From an uncultured Alphaproteobacteria bacterium (lineage in GTDB: Bacteria; Pseudomonadota; Alphaproteobacteria; CAAHEQ01; UBA3637): 64,000 nt of DNA. The stretch spans positions 1 to 64,000 of the forward strand of contig CALXXW010000023.1 of the NCBI GenBank assembly GCA_944392785.1, in the 5' to 3' direction. The notes below the pieces were generated by a model. That model saw only the letters and a list, made by a program, of their open reading frames with translations, was not told the DNA's origin and did no database searches. Both the position numbers and the translations under genes were made by a program. Positions within the stretch are counted from its first letter, which is position 1. Every line of letters begins with the position of its first letter. This document shows, in pieces, positions 7,169 to 14,896 of this stretch.

Positions 7169-8659
7169 TTATTTAAAAGGATATAACTCTGAGAGAGCCT
7201 TTTTCTTTTGATGCTTTTGTTTGGAGCGGCTTATCGGTGAAAAGCCACCCTTTTGATGGCGCTTTTGCAACAACAGCATGCCCAATAACACCAACAAACC
7301 GCCAAAAAAGGCACCGCCAAACACCGCCGCCAAAACAAACGGGATAGAAATCGTTTCAATCACCTGTACCATCGGCTCGTGGGCCAAATGTTCAACTTGC
7401 CGAGCCTCTTTTTCCATGTCAGCCAGTGTCGTTTTCAACGAACGTCCCTCTTCGCCGGAAACCGTTAAAGCCGGCATCACTTCAATATTTTTTTCCAGTA
7501 ATTCAGCCTGTTCCCTTTTTCCCGTTTGAGTATTAAACCAGGGAACGGATACCGCCGGAATCGTCAAAGAGCCGGCCGTTGTCGGCACCAAAGCTACCGA
7601 TACACTGACCGTACCTATGACGCCATCCGGGCCCGAGACCGTCGAGCGTTTTTCCGGACTGGGATAGACTTTCAAAGTCGAATTTCCCGCTTGCACCGGT
7701 ATCGGCAAGCGCTCGGCCATAACGTGATCGACCGACAATGTTATGGTTCGCTCAATAGCATCCCCCACTCGAATTTCAGACGGCAAACGCCACGTCTCTT
7801 TTAGAACGGCTTTGGTGCCGGGCACCCACCATCCTTGCCAATTTGCCGGTTTGTTTTGAACATTCAGTGTTTCGGAAGGTGTTTCCAGGTAAACTTCCTT
7901 TTGTTGTCCCAGCAAGCCGAAAGTATCGAATAAGTCCCACGGATCACGTGTAGATGTTGCCTTTTTTTGTTCCGGCACCACGCCAAAAAAAGTTGCCGGC
8001 GTGACGGTTAAGGAACCGGATTGTGTCGGTGTCACCAAAAATGTGCGCTCAAAAATCGTGACGATTCGTCCGTCCTCCCGTTTTTGGTAAATTTTATCCT
8101 CACCGAACACACTCACCTCTGCGCCGGATATGACCGGCGGTCGAATTTCTCCATCTAAAAGCCCTACTTTATCTTTCAAGCGTACCGTATACAAAACGCT
8201 TTCCCCGACATAGGGCGTGGTTGTTTGAAACATACCGCTTAACGTCATTCCGAGCGAGGCCGAAGCCTCATCTGATTGAGCGGTATCCGGATGATCCGAT
8301 GCGGCAGAAACCGTTAAAACAGCCGGAGCAACCGTTTCGCCGTTCAATGAAAAAGACGGTGTCCGGATCACGCCTTCTTTTCTGGGGAAAACGGTATAAC
8401 TTAGTTCATAGGTTGTACCGCCGACACCATTCACCCAAGAAGAGGATTGGCGTTGTTGCTGACCGGCTATATGCAAGTCCGAGGCCAAAACCGACAGATC
8501 CGGTTTTTCTTTAAACGGCTTGTCCGACACAAAAACAAGCGAGACACTTTCCCCCATACGCGCGGCGGAAGGCTGGAATGACGCCGTTAAAGCGGCATGT
8601 GCCATACCTGCTGACAACAAAAATGCGACAACGATACTTAACGTTTGATATTTTTTCAT
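7169..8659 (-). CDS. batD: BatD-family membrane protein
   Basis: 496 residues: signal peptide (MKKYQTLSIVVAFLLSAGMAHA), a long periplasmic region of Ig/BatD-type beta domains (LTASFQPSAARMGESVSLVF at the start, PYVGESVLYTVRL mid-protein), one membrane helix near residue 440-465 (IPFVLAAVFGGAFFGGLLVLLG) and a short Lys-rich cytoplasmic tail. BatD proteins accompany BatA/BatB von Willebrand factor A proteins and MoxR ATPases in a conserved but poorly understood envelope-stress or protein-maturation system. It overlaps the BatB/C stop by four bases (ATGA), so it is co-translated; SD AAGGGGG. It is the last gene of the bat operon. Confidence 0.85.
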   Translation of the reverse strand: MKKYQTLSIVVAFLLSAGMAHAALTASFQPSAARMGESVSLVFVSDKPFKEKPDLSVLASDLHIAGQQQRQSSSWVNGVGGTTYELSYTVFPRKEGVIRTPSFSLNGETVAPAVLTVSAASDHPDTAQSDEASASLGMTLSGMFQTTTPYVGESVLYTVRLKDKVGLLDGEIRPPVISGAEVSVFGEDKIYQKREDGRIVTIFERTFLVTPTQSGSLTVTPATFFGVVPEQKKATSTRDPWDLFDTFGLLGQQKEVYLETPSETLNVQNKPANWQGWWVPGTKAVLKETWRLPSEIRVGDAIERTITLSVDHVMAERLPIPVQAGNSTLKVYPSPEKRSTVSGPDGVIGTVSVSVALVPTTAGSLTIPAVSVPWFNTQTGKREQAELLEKNIEVMPALTVSGEEGRSLKTTLADMEKEARQVEHLAHEPMVQVIETISIPFVLAAVFGGAFFGGLLVLLGMLLLQKRHQKGGFSPISRSKQKHQKKKALSELYPFK

Positions 8660-10335
8660 ATATTTCCCCCTTGATATTGTTGATAAAGCCGATACCGCAA
8701 GACACGAGACGGATCTTTTTGAAGACGATTTAAAAGGGACCGATCCTCTTGGTCAAAAGAAGAATCATATGGCTGTTCGAGCGACGATTCTTCGGTTGTA
8801 CTATTCTGTGATTGGGCTTCTGATTTTTCAAGAGGATTCATCTCTGATATAGACGTATTATCCTGAGTCGATTCGTTCACAACCCTACCTTCGGTCGGTT
8901 TTCTCTCCGGTGTTAAATCGCCCGTTTCAGGACGAGAAACCCCATCCGGTGCTTGTTGCGCGTTGATCTCCTCCCTCTCCGAGTCTTGAGGCTCTTGCCC
9001 CGAAGCATCCGAAGATGATTGCTCCAAAGAGGATTGAGACGAGGCGCCATGACGGGACATTTCATCCGAACCATCAGATGATGAGGGTGACGAAGAAGTT
9101 TGACCTTCCTGAGGAGGAAGCTGTTTTTCTAAATACGCCTTATTAAATGCGGCATCTTCATCATCGGGATTATACTGTAATGCTTCCTCATATGCCTCGA
9201 TTGCCTCTTGAATTTTATACTGTTGGGCCAAGGCATTTCCTCGATTATAAGCATTTTGAAATTTTTCCTGAGCCTGCACAAAATCCCCTTGACGATAAGC
9301 CTCAACAGCCCTTTGTTCCAACTGATACGCTTGCTGATCCGGACGAGCCCACCAATCGGCCGAGGCATGACCGGCGACCCCAAAAACCAACACAAAAACA
9401 ACGCCTCGACGAAACAATAACAGCATCAGCGGCAAAGAAAAAACAACCAACCATATTCCCTGATCTTGATAAATATCGGTCATTTGAGAAATCTCTCCCG
9501 TTTCTCGCTCTCCTTTCAAGTTTGTTTCAGCCAGCAATCGGGAAATATCTTCCCCGTCGGGACGTGCGGCCTGGTACACACCCAATTGCGACAAGGACGA
9601 CGCATCCAAGTGAATCAGCAAGGGTTTTCCGGTTTCATCCGTCATAAACCCACCGTTTGGAAGAGGAATGGGAGCCCCCGAGCTTTCTCCTATACCCAAA
9701 ACGCCTATCTTCCAAGGCAAACGGGATACCGCTGAAGCCAACTCATCCACGCCTAATGCCCCCGTTGTCAAAAACACAATCCGCCCATCCGGTGCCTTGA
9801 TATGACGCAATAACTCATCGGCCTTTTCAAAGCCGGCCAATGGCCGCTCAGCCAACTCTGGTAAAACGGCGGGGCTCAAAGTCGGAATCATCTGACGTAT
9901 CAACTCTAAATCCGGTGTGATAGGGACGGCCACATATCCTTTGGAACCGTATAAGACCAATCCCGCTTGCTCTCCTTTTAACTGTGTTATCAATTCATAA
10001 AGCTTTAATTTAGCCTGTGTTAAATTTTTACCTGTCATAGCCGGGCTTAAATCCAAAATGATGACATTGGCCGGCTGACGGGACACCGCCGGAACCTCGG
10101 CCACTCGCCAAGCCGGTCCGGCCAGAGCCAGCGACAAACAACACCACACCACCGTCATTAAGAAAGAAGACCGTCGACCACCTTGCCCTTGATAGGCCAC
10201 CATGACATAGGGGCGCAAACGCTTGTCTATTTTATCCTTCCAAGGATTGCTTATGTCTTGCCAGCGTCGATTGAGCCTTACAAACACCCAAGGAGCCAAC
10301 AGTAAAATCAGTGCCCATGGTCTTAGAAAAATCAT
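8656..10335 (-). CDS. batB: BatB-BatC fusion: VWA domain plus TPR repeats
   Basis: 559 residues from the ATG at 10335, which has AAGGAG six bases upstream and overlaps the batA stop as ATGA; the ATG six bases further upstream sits directly against the SD and is less likely. N-terminal membrane helices, a von Willebrand factor A domain (about 88-290), a further membrane helix (WLVVFSLPLMLLLF), a secretion-like hydrophobic stretch ending HASADWW, TPR repeats (about 320-385; NRGNALAQQYKIQEAIEAYE) and an acidic Ser/Glu-rich tail. The MIDAS is degenerate: DLSPA (D95, A99) instead of DxSxS, and FLTTGA instead of LTDG. The VWA is therefore probably metal-independent. It combines the usual BatB and BatC proteins in one chain. 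Confidence 0.85.
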   Translation of the reverse strand: MIFLRPWALILLLAPWVFVRLNRRWQDISNPWKDKIDKRLRPYVMVAYQGQGGRRSSFLMTVVWCCLSLALAGPAWRVAEVPAVSRQPANVIILDLSPAMTGKNLTQAKLKLYELITQLKGEQAGLVLYGSKGYVAVPITPDLELIRQMIPTLSPAVLPELAERPLAGFEKADELLRHIKAPDGRIVFLTTGALGVDELASAVSRLPWKIGVLGIGESSGAPIPLPNGGFMTDETGKPLLIHLDASSLSQLGVYQAARPDGEDISRLLAETNLKGERETGEISQMTDIYQDQGIWLVVFSLPLMLLLFRRGVVFVLVFGVAGHASADWWARPDQQAYQLEQRAVEAYRQGDFVQAQEKFQNAYNRGNALAQQYKIQEAIEAYEEALQYNPDDEDAAFNKAYLEKQLPPQEGQTSSSPSSSDGSDEMSRHGASSQSSLEQSSSDASGQEPQDSEREEINAQQAPDGVSRPETGDLTPERKPTEGRVVNESTQDNTSISEMNPLEKSEAQSQNSTTEESSLEQPYDSSFDQEDRSLLNRLQKDPSRVLRYRLYQQYQGGNI

Positions 10336-11318
10336 CTGCATCTCCTTTTAATAAACACCAGCCCCAAAAAGATCAGCGCCGCGGTCAAAGGAAGGTAGAA
10401 AAGCTCTTTTTGGGGACGCAACTCATGGGATTCATCCGGTGTCGTTTCCAAGGCATCGATTGTGTCATAGATTGTTTTCAAGTCTGCTGTCGATTTGGCA
10501 CGAAAGTATTGTCCCCCGGTTGCTGTCGCAATTTCTTTGAGAGTTTCTTCATCTAACTCTCCTCCCGATGTCAACACCGGCAGGCCGAAAAAATCCTGAT
10601 ATGACCGAGCATCCGAACCCATGCCGACCGTATAAACCTTGGCCTGATGTTTTTGTGCCAACGCGACGGCTTCGGATACCGAAACCACACCGGCATTTGA
10701 CTTACCGTCTGACAACAAGATAATAATTCGACTGTTTGCCGGGACGGAGGCTGTATTTTCAACGGCTAAAGCCAGGGCATCTCCGATAGCGGTCATGTCT
10801 CCGGCAATACCGACGCCGACCTCGGAAAACAGCTGACGCAATGTTTCGGTATCCAGCGAAAGCGGCGCATAGACATAAGCTTCTGTTCCAAACAAAACAA
10901 GGCCGATACGATCACCGCTTCGATTTTTAATAAAATCATCTGCGACACGTTTAACCATATCCAAGCGGGTTATCTGTCGACCTTGCGTATCAAAGTCACT
11001 GGCCGCCATCGAGCCGGACACATCGATAGCCAACATCATGTTGCGTGCTTCTTGCGGTAAGACGACGGCCTCCCCGACTGTCACCGGTCGCATGCCGGCC
11101 ACCACCAGACATATCCACCCCAACGTCAACAACAGCCACGATCCTCCGGACGCTGAAGAGGTTGACACCAATCCCAGACGCGTTGCCCGCTGAAAAAATG
11201 GCGCGCGCAAGGCCTCAACACCGGTCTCATTGTCAATCACGGACGGTCGTAGAAAGCGACGCACCAAAAACGGCAACGGCAACAACAGCAACATAAAAGG
11301 CCATATGAACGTATCCAT
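10332..11318 (-). CDS. batA: BatA, VWA-domain membrane protein
   Basis: 328 residues, usual BatA size. Hydrophobic N-terminus (MDTFIWPFMLLLLPLPFLV), a second helix near residue 58-75, a VWA domain with intact MIDAS (IDVSGSM, then GDMTAIGDAL and LLSDGKSNAG), and a C-terminal helix (LFYLPLTAALIFLGLVFI). The VWA domain faces the periplasm between membrane anchors, as in the Bat family. First gene of batA-batB/C-batD. The canonical partners moxR and DUF58 are at 57.5-59.4 kb instead of adjacent. The predicted promoter lies so close that the transcript might begin at or next to the start codon. Confidence 0.9.
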   Translation of the reverse strand: MDTFIWPFMLLLLPLPFLVRRFLRPSVIDNETGVEALRAPFFQRATRLGLVSTSSASGGSWLLLTLGWICLVVAGMRPVTVGEAVVLPQEARNMMLAIDVSGSMAASDFDTQGRQITRLDMVKRVADDFIKNRSGDRIGLVLFGTEAYVYAPLSLDTETLRQLFSEVGVGIAGDMTAIGDALALAVENTASVPANSRIIILLSDGKSNAGVVSVSEAVALAQKHQAKVYTVGMGSDARSYQDFFGLPVLTSGGELDEETLKEIATATGGQYFRAKSTADLKTIYDTIDALETTPDESHELRPQKELFYLPLTAALIFLGLVFIKRRCR

Positions 11319-11325
11319 GCAGCCT

Positions 11326-11354
11326 AATATAGAAATTTTTCAAACGAAACGCAA
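11326..11354 (-). promoter_or_regulatory. Predicted batA promoter
   Basis: On minus TTGCGT, 17 bp, TATATT. The -10 ends seven bases before the batA ATG, which has only a weak TAGG as Shine-Dalgarno, so a leaderless or near-leaderless mRNA is possible. Confidence 0.55.
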
Positions 11355-11373
11355 TACGTTTTCGTCAGAGACT

Positions 11374-11964
11374 TTATTCATAAGACCGTTCGATAGTCTT
11401 ATCCTGCATAATCCAACGCCGCATGGAAACAGGGAATGAAATTCCTAACCATGTCAAACGCCGTTCTGCCTGTGTCTGGCAAAGTACAGAAAGTTCTTTC
11501 ACCTTTTCCGGCAAAACTGAAATCATACACAAGTGAGTGCACTGAGAAAGATTAATCGGACGAATCACGCGTGCATTGATCAGGTTCATATCTCTTAGTG
11601 TTTTAGGCAAAATCAACTGCTTGGTCTGGCTTAAATCCGCCCCTTGAAAATTGATGCTTGTTACCTGTGTTTCAGATAAATCCAAGTATTTGGGGAGTTT
11701 TCTGCCGACAAAAGATAGACAATTTAAGGCGCTCTCCCCCTTAATCACACGTAATTGAGACACATCGGCCTCGGCTAAATTCACACTTTCTAAATCCAAC
11801 AATCCATGAAAATTTAAAACCGGCGGCACAATCACATTATTCTTGATGAATAAATGATGCATATCTTGAGGCCAAATCAGCGTATCATAGCTCATCAATT
11901 CTTCGCTCACGGTTAAAAGACCATGATGGGGTTTATTAAAAAATAATTCTGTTTTTTCGTTCAT
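11374..11964 (-). CDS. Hypothetical protein with pentapeptide/LRR-like strands
   Basis: 196 residues from the ATG at 11964 (SD AGAAGG); an upstream TTG at 11988 lacks support. Not recognised. The middle shows irregular short repeats of the type LDLESVNLAEADVSQLRV, LDLSETQVTSINFQGADLSQ and MNLINARVIRPINLSQ. These resemble pentapeptide or leucine-rich solenoid turns with Asp/Glu-Ala/Leu pairs. The C-terminus is basic (SMRRWIMQDKTIERSYE). No signal peptide. It sits alone between truA and batA and has a strong promoter overlapped by an inverted repeat, so it may be regulated. Possibly a DNA-mimic or protein-binding solenoid; that is speculation. Confidence 0.7.
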   Translation of the reverse strand: MNEKTELFFNKPHHGLLTVSEELMSYDTLIWPQDMHHLFIKNNVIVPPVLNFHGLLDLESVNLAEADVSQLRVIKGESALNCLSFVGRKLPKYLDLSETQVTSINFQGADLSQTKQLILPKTLRDMNLINARVIRPINLSQCTHLCMISVLPEKVKELSVLCQTQAERRLTWLGISFPVSMRRWIMQDKTIERSYE

Positions 11965-11994
11965 TTTTTCCTTCTTAATATTCGGCAAACATCT

Positions 11995-12022
11995 TATACT
12001 CTGAGTTCTAAAATAGAGTATA
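11995..12022 (-). promoter_or_regulatory. Inverted repeat (operator-like) over a -10 box
   Basis: TATACTCT (11995-12002) and AGAGTATA (12015-12022) are perfect 8-bp inverted repeats with a 12-bp spacer. They cover the -10 and start region of the promoter of the 196-residue gene, the position expected for a dimeric repressor site. Confidence 0.5.
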
Positions 12023-12044
12023 ATTTGTTCTATAAATTTGTCAA
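12017..12044 (-). promoter_or_regulatory. Predicted promoter of the 196-residue hypothetical gene
   Basis: On minus a consensus TTGACA, 16 bp, TATACT, placed just downstream of truA and about 50 bases upstream of the ATG at 11964. Confidence 0.7.
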
Positions 12045-12052
12045 GATATTTC

Positions 12053-12787
12053 TCAGTATGCTACGGAAACAAAATACAATCCGGCTGCCGGTGCTGTTTG
12101 TCCGCCTTGTTGACGATCGCATGCTTCAAACGCTCGGCGAAAGTCTGCCACCGTCCAGCGACCATTCCCCACCATCACAAGCGATCCAACCATATTACGC
12201 ACCTGATGGTGCAAAAAAGAGCGTGCTCGAACCTCAATCAAAATCAATTCACCTTCTCGTCTTACGGTGATACTGTCCAGTGTTTTAACGGGAGATTTGG
12301 CTTGGCATTGTGAAGATCGAAATGTTGAAAAATCATGACGACCTATCAATAAGTTTGCCGCCTCCTGCATAGCCTGCACATCCAACGGGTGAACATACCA
12401 CCAAACACGATTTTTATCCAATGCCGGCGGAAAGCGCGTGTTTTGAATTTTATATAAATAAGTGCGTTGACAAGCACTGAACCGAGCATGAAAATCATCC
12501 GATACCCGCTCAAGCGCATGAATACTCACCGGATACGGTCGCACTAAAGCATTTAAAGACTCTCGCACTCGATACGTATCCAGCTCTTCATCATAGTCAA
12601 AGTGGGCCACCTGCCCCAACGCATGGACCCCCGTATCCGTTCGTCCCGAACCGAAAATAGTTATCTCAGAGCGCAAACAAATCCGCAATGCCTCTTCCAA
12701 CACCTGCTGCACGGTGTGGGGAAGCTCTTGCCTTTGCCATCCGACAAAGGGCGTCCCATCATATTCAATATCTAAGCGATAGCGCAT
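12053..12787 (-). CDS. truA: tRNA pseudouridine(38-40) synthase TruA
   Basis: 244 residues, family length. It isomerises uridines 38-40 in the tRNA anticodon arm. MRYRLDIEYDGTPFVGWQRQ at the N-terminus and GSGRTDTGVHALGQ, with the catalytic Asp in the RTD motif, are diagnostic; HHQVRNMVG is the conserved C-terminal motif. It overlaps the end of fmt by 16 bp and is the last gene of def-fmt-truA, an order common in Alphaproteobacteria. Confidence 0.97.
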   Translation of the reverse strand: MRYRLDIEYDGTPFVGWQRQELPHTVQQVLEEALRICLRSEITIFGSGRTDTGVHALGQVAHFDYDEELDTYRVRESLNALVRPYPVSIHALERVSDDFHARFSACQRTYLYKIQNTRFPPALDKNRVWWYVHPLDVQAMQEAANLLIGRHDFSTFRSSQCQAKSPVKTLDSITVRREGELILIEVRARSFLHHQVRNMVGSLVMVGNGRWTVADFRRAFEACDRQQGGQTAPAAGLYFVSVAY

Positions 12788-13689
12788 GAAAGCAGCGTTC
12801 CTTTCGGCAGATGAAAACCTCTCAGCAACTCATCGGCTTGCATCACACGCTTACCGGCCCGTTGCACGACCAACAAACGTAAGCTTGTGCCGTTCCCGCA
12901 AGCAATTCTGAGCCCCCCATCTAAAACCGTGCCGGGAGCCTCATTCGTCTTTTCCGCCACCTCGGCCGCAAAAACCTTAACACGTTCTCCGGCCACACGG
13001 AACCACGCTGTCGGATAGGGATTAAATGCCCGAATGTCCCGCTCAATTTGAAAAGCCGGTTTAGTCCAGTCTATTTCTGCCTCTTCTTTTTGAATTTTCG
13101 GCGCATAAGTCATACCGGCGGAAGGCTGAGGGAATGGTGTCGGTTCTTCATCCAAGGTTCGAACAATCAGGTCTGCCCCCATTTTTGCCAAAACATCATG
13201 CAGCTTCCCGGCCGTCATATCCGGTGTCAACGGTGTTTGGGCAACCATCAACATATCCCCTGTATCTAAACCGGCATCCATTTGCATGGTCGTGATGCCC
13301 GTTTCGGCATCTCCGGCTTGGATGCAACGCTGTATCGGAGCGGCCCCGCGCCAACGCGGCAACAGCGAGGCATGCACATTGATACACCCTTTTGGGGGTG
13401 CCTCTAATATAGCCGGCGGTAAAATCAACCCATAAGCACACACCACACCGACATCCGCACCCAAGGCACGAAAGTCCGCCTGTGTTTGCGCATCTTTCAA
13501 AGAAAGAGGCGTCCGCACCTTCAGACCCAACTCTTCAGCCAATACATGGACGGGAGATTTCGTCAATCGCATGCCTTTTCCGGCCGGTCGCGGCGGCTGA
13601 GTATAAACCGCAACAACCTCATGTCGAGCGGCCACAGCTTTTAAGATAGCTGTTGCAAAATCCGGCGTCCCCATAAAAATGACCTTCAT
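12772..13689 (-). CDS. fmt: Methionyl-tRNA formyltransferase
   Basis: 305 residues. It formylates Met-tRNAi using 10-formyl-tetrahydrofolate. MKVIFMGTPDFA, then PAGKG, INVHASLLPRWRGAAPIQRCIQ with the catalytic Asn/His of the formyltransferase fold, and a GITTMQMDAGLDTGDML segment are all present; the C-terminal domain begins near residue 205. It overlaps def by four bases (ATGA) and truA by 16, a coupled operon for translation initiation and tRNA modification. Confidence 0.97.
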   Translation of the reverse strand: MKVIFMGTPDFATAILKAVAARHEVVAVYTQPPRPAGKGMRLTKSPVHVLAEELGLKVRTPLSLKDAQTQADFRALGADVGVVCAYGLILPPAILEAPPKGCINVHASLLPRWRGAAPIQRCIQAGDAETGITTMQMDAGLDTGDMLMVAQTPLTPDMTAGKLHDVLAKMGADLIVRTLDEEPTPFPQPSAGMTYAPKIQKEEAEIDWTKPAFQIERDIRAFNPYPTAWFRVAGERVKVFAAEVAEKTNEAPGTVLDGGLRIACGNGTSLRLLVVQRAGKRVMQADELLRGFHLPKGTLLSCAIA

Positions 13690-14234
13690 TCGTTTAAATC
13701 CCTTTCTTGATCCTCGGCGATACGCGCTTCTTTTTTACGGCGCTTTTCCAAGTGTTTTAACAAACGCTGCCGCTTAAACGGCGACAAATAATCAATAAAT
13801 AACTTACCGTCCAAATGATCCAACTCGTGTTGAATAGCAATCGCCAACAATCCCGTAGCCGAACGCTCGCAAACTTGACCATTTTCATCCTGATAGCGCA
13901 CCGTTACGGCCGCCGAACGCTCCACATCGGCATACTCACGCGGGACAGAAAGACATCCCTCGTTATGACAGACACACTCTGACGAACGAGCAATAATTTG
14001 CGGATTAACCAACTTGATAGGGTCAGGATTTTCATGTTCATCCTGACAATCGATGACCACGACTCGTTTCAACACCCCCACCTGATTTCCGGCCAAGCCG
14101 ACACCATTTGTGGCATACATTGTCTCCAACATATCGGATAATAACTGTTTAATTTCCTGATCGACGGCCTCAACCGGTTCTGCCGTTTGACGTAGAATGG
14201 CATGAGGCACCTCTAGCACTTTTAGTTTCGTCAT
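13686..14234 (-). CDS. def: Peptide deformylase
   Basis: 182 residues. Removes the formyl group from nascent proteins. All three metal/active-site motifs are visible: GVGLAGNQVG (GxGLAxxQ), EGCLSVP with the metal-ligand Cys, and QHELDH with the HExxH pair. The Ala to Gly change in motif 1 is minor. The C-terminus is strongly charged (KRQRLLKHLEKRRKKEARIAE). First gene of def-fmt-truA, diverging from thpR. Confidence 0.97.
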   Translation of the reverse strand: MTKLKVLEVPHAILRQTAEPVEAVDQEIKQLLSDMLETMYATNGVGLAGNQVGVLKRVVVIDCQDEHENPDPIKLVNPQIIARSSECVCHNEGCLSVPREYADVERSAAVTVRYQDENGQVCERSATGLLAIAIQHELDHLDGKLFIDYLSPFKRQRLLKHLEKRRKKEARIAEDQERDLNE

Positions 14235-14237
14235 TTT

Positions 14238-14266
14238 TTTACTTTCCTTTTCTGTTAGAGTATTAT
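14238..14266 (+). promoter_or_regulatory. Predicted thpR promoter in a divergent region
   Basis: TTTACT, 17 bp, TATTAT. On the other strand a TATAAT overlaps the same AT-rich core and could serve def, so the two promoters would interfere. Confidence 0.45.
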
Positions 14267-14303
14267 ATACTGAAAAACGGGTTTTGAAAAGGAGATTTTT
14301 TAC

Positions 14304-14855
14304 ATGATACGTCTGTTTGTCGGGATTGAATTACCGGAATCAATTAAAGCACAGTTGTTAGAGCTACAGAAAAATTTACCGGGGACCCTCTGGAGAAACC
14401 CGGAAAAACTGCATATCAACCTGCGCTTTGTCGGCAATATCGAAGAACACGTGGGAGAGGAATTGTTAAAGGAATTACAGTATGTCCGTTTTCCCGCCTT
14501 TCATATTGCCTTAAAAGGCATTGGCTATTTTGCGACGGGAGACAGACCCCATCATATTTGGGTTGGGATTGATCCGGATAAAGCCATTCGAGAATTTCAA
14601 GAACATATCGATTCGGCCGTCAAAAAAGCAGGGGCCGGAAATCAAGATAAATTTAAATTTGTCCCCCATGTCAATATCGGCAAACTGAACGGAACGACAC
14701 TGGAAGAGGTCGGCGCTTACATAGCGGCAAACAACTTATTTCATACCGAGGATTTTTTAGTCGATTCATTTACTTTATACCAAAGTATCGCGCGGGATAA
14801 CGGCGAAGGGAAATATCATCGCCTGATTGAAAACTATCCTCTGAGTCTTGTCTAA
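14304..14855 (+). CDS. thpR: RNA 2',3'-cyclic phosphodiesterase, 2H family
   Basis: 183 residues, family length (formerly 2'-5' RNA ligase). The fold is clear: MIRLFVGIELPESIK, WRNPEKLHINLRFVGNI, FHIALKGIG, HIWVGI and FVPHVNIGKL. The two His residues of the 2H active site are H37 and H122. The paired Thr/Ser of each HxTx motif is Asn here (HINL and HVNI), which is unusual. SD AAAGGAGA. Monocistronic, convergent with mnmA. Confidence 0.92.
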   Translation: MIRLFVGIELPESIKAQLLELQKNLPGTLWRNPEKLHINLRFVGNIEEHVGEELLKELQYVRFPAFHIALKGIGYFATGDRPHHIWVGIDPDKAIREFQEHIDSAVKKAGAGNQDKFKFVPHVNIGKLNGTTLEEVGAYIAANNLFHTEDFLVDSFTLYQSIARDNGEGKYHRLIENYPLSLV

Positions 14856-14896
14856 GCCACGCAATAAAGACATCACCGAAGCAACCACTTGATTTT

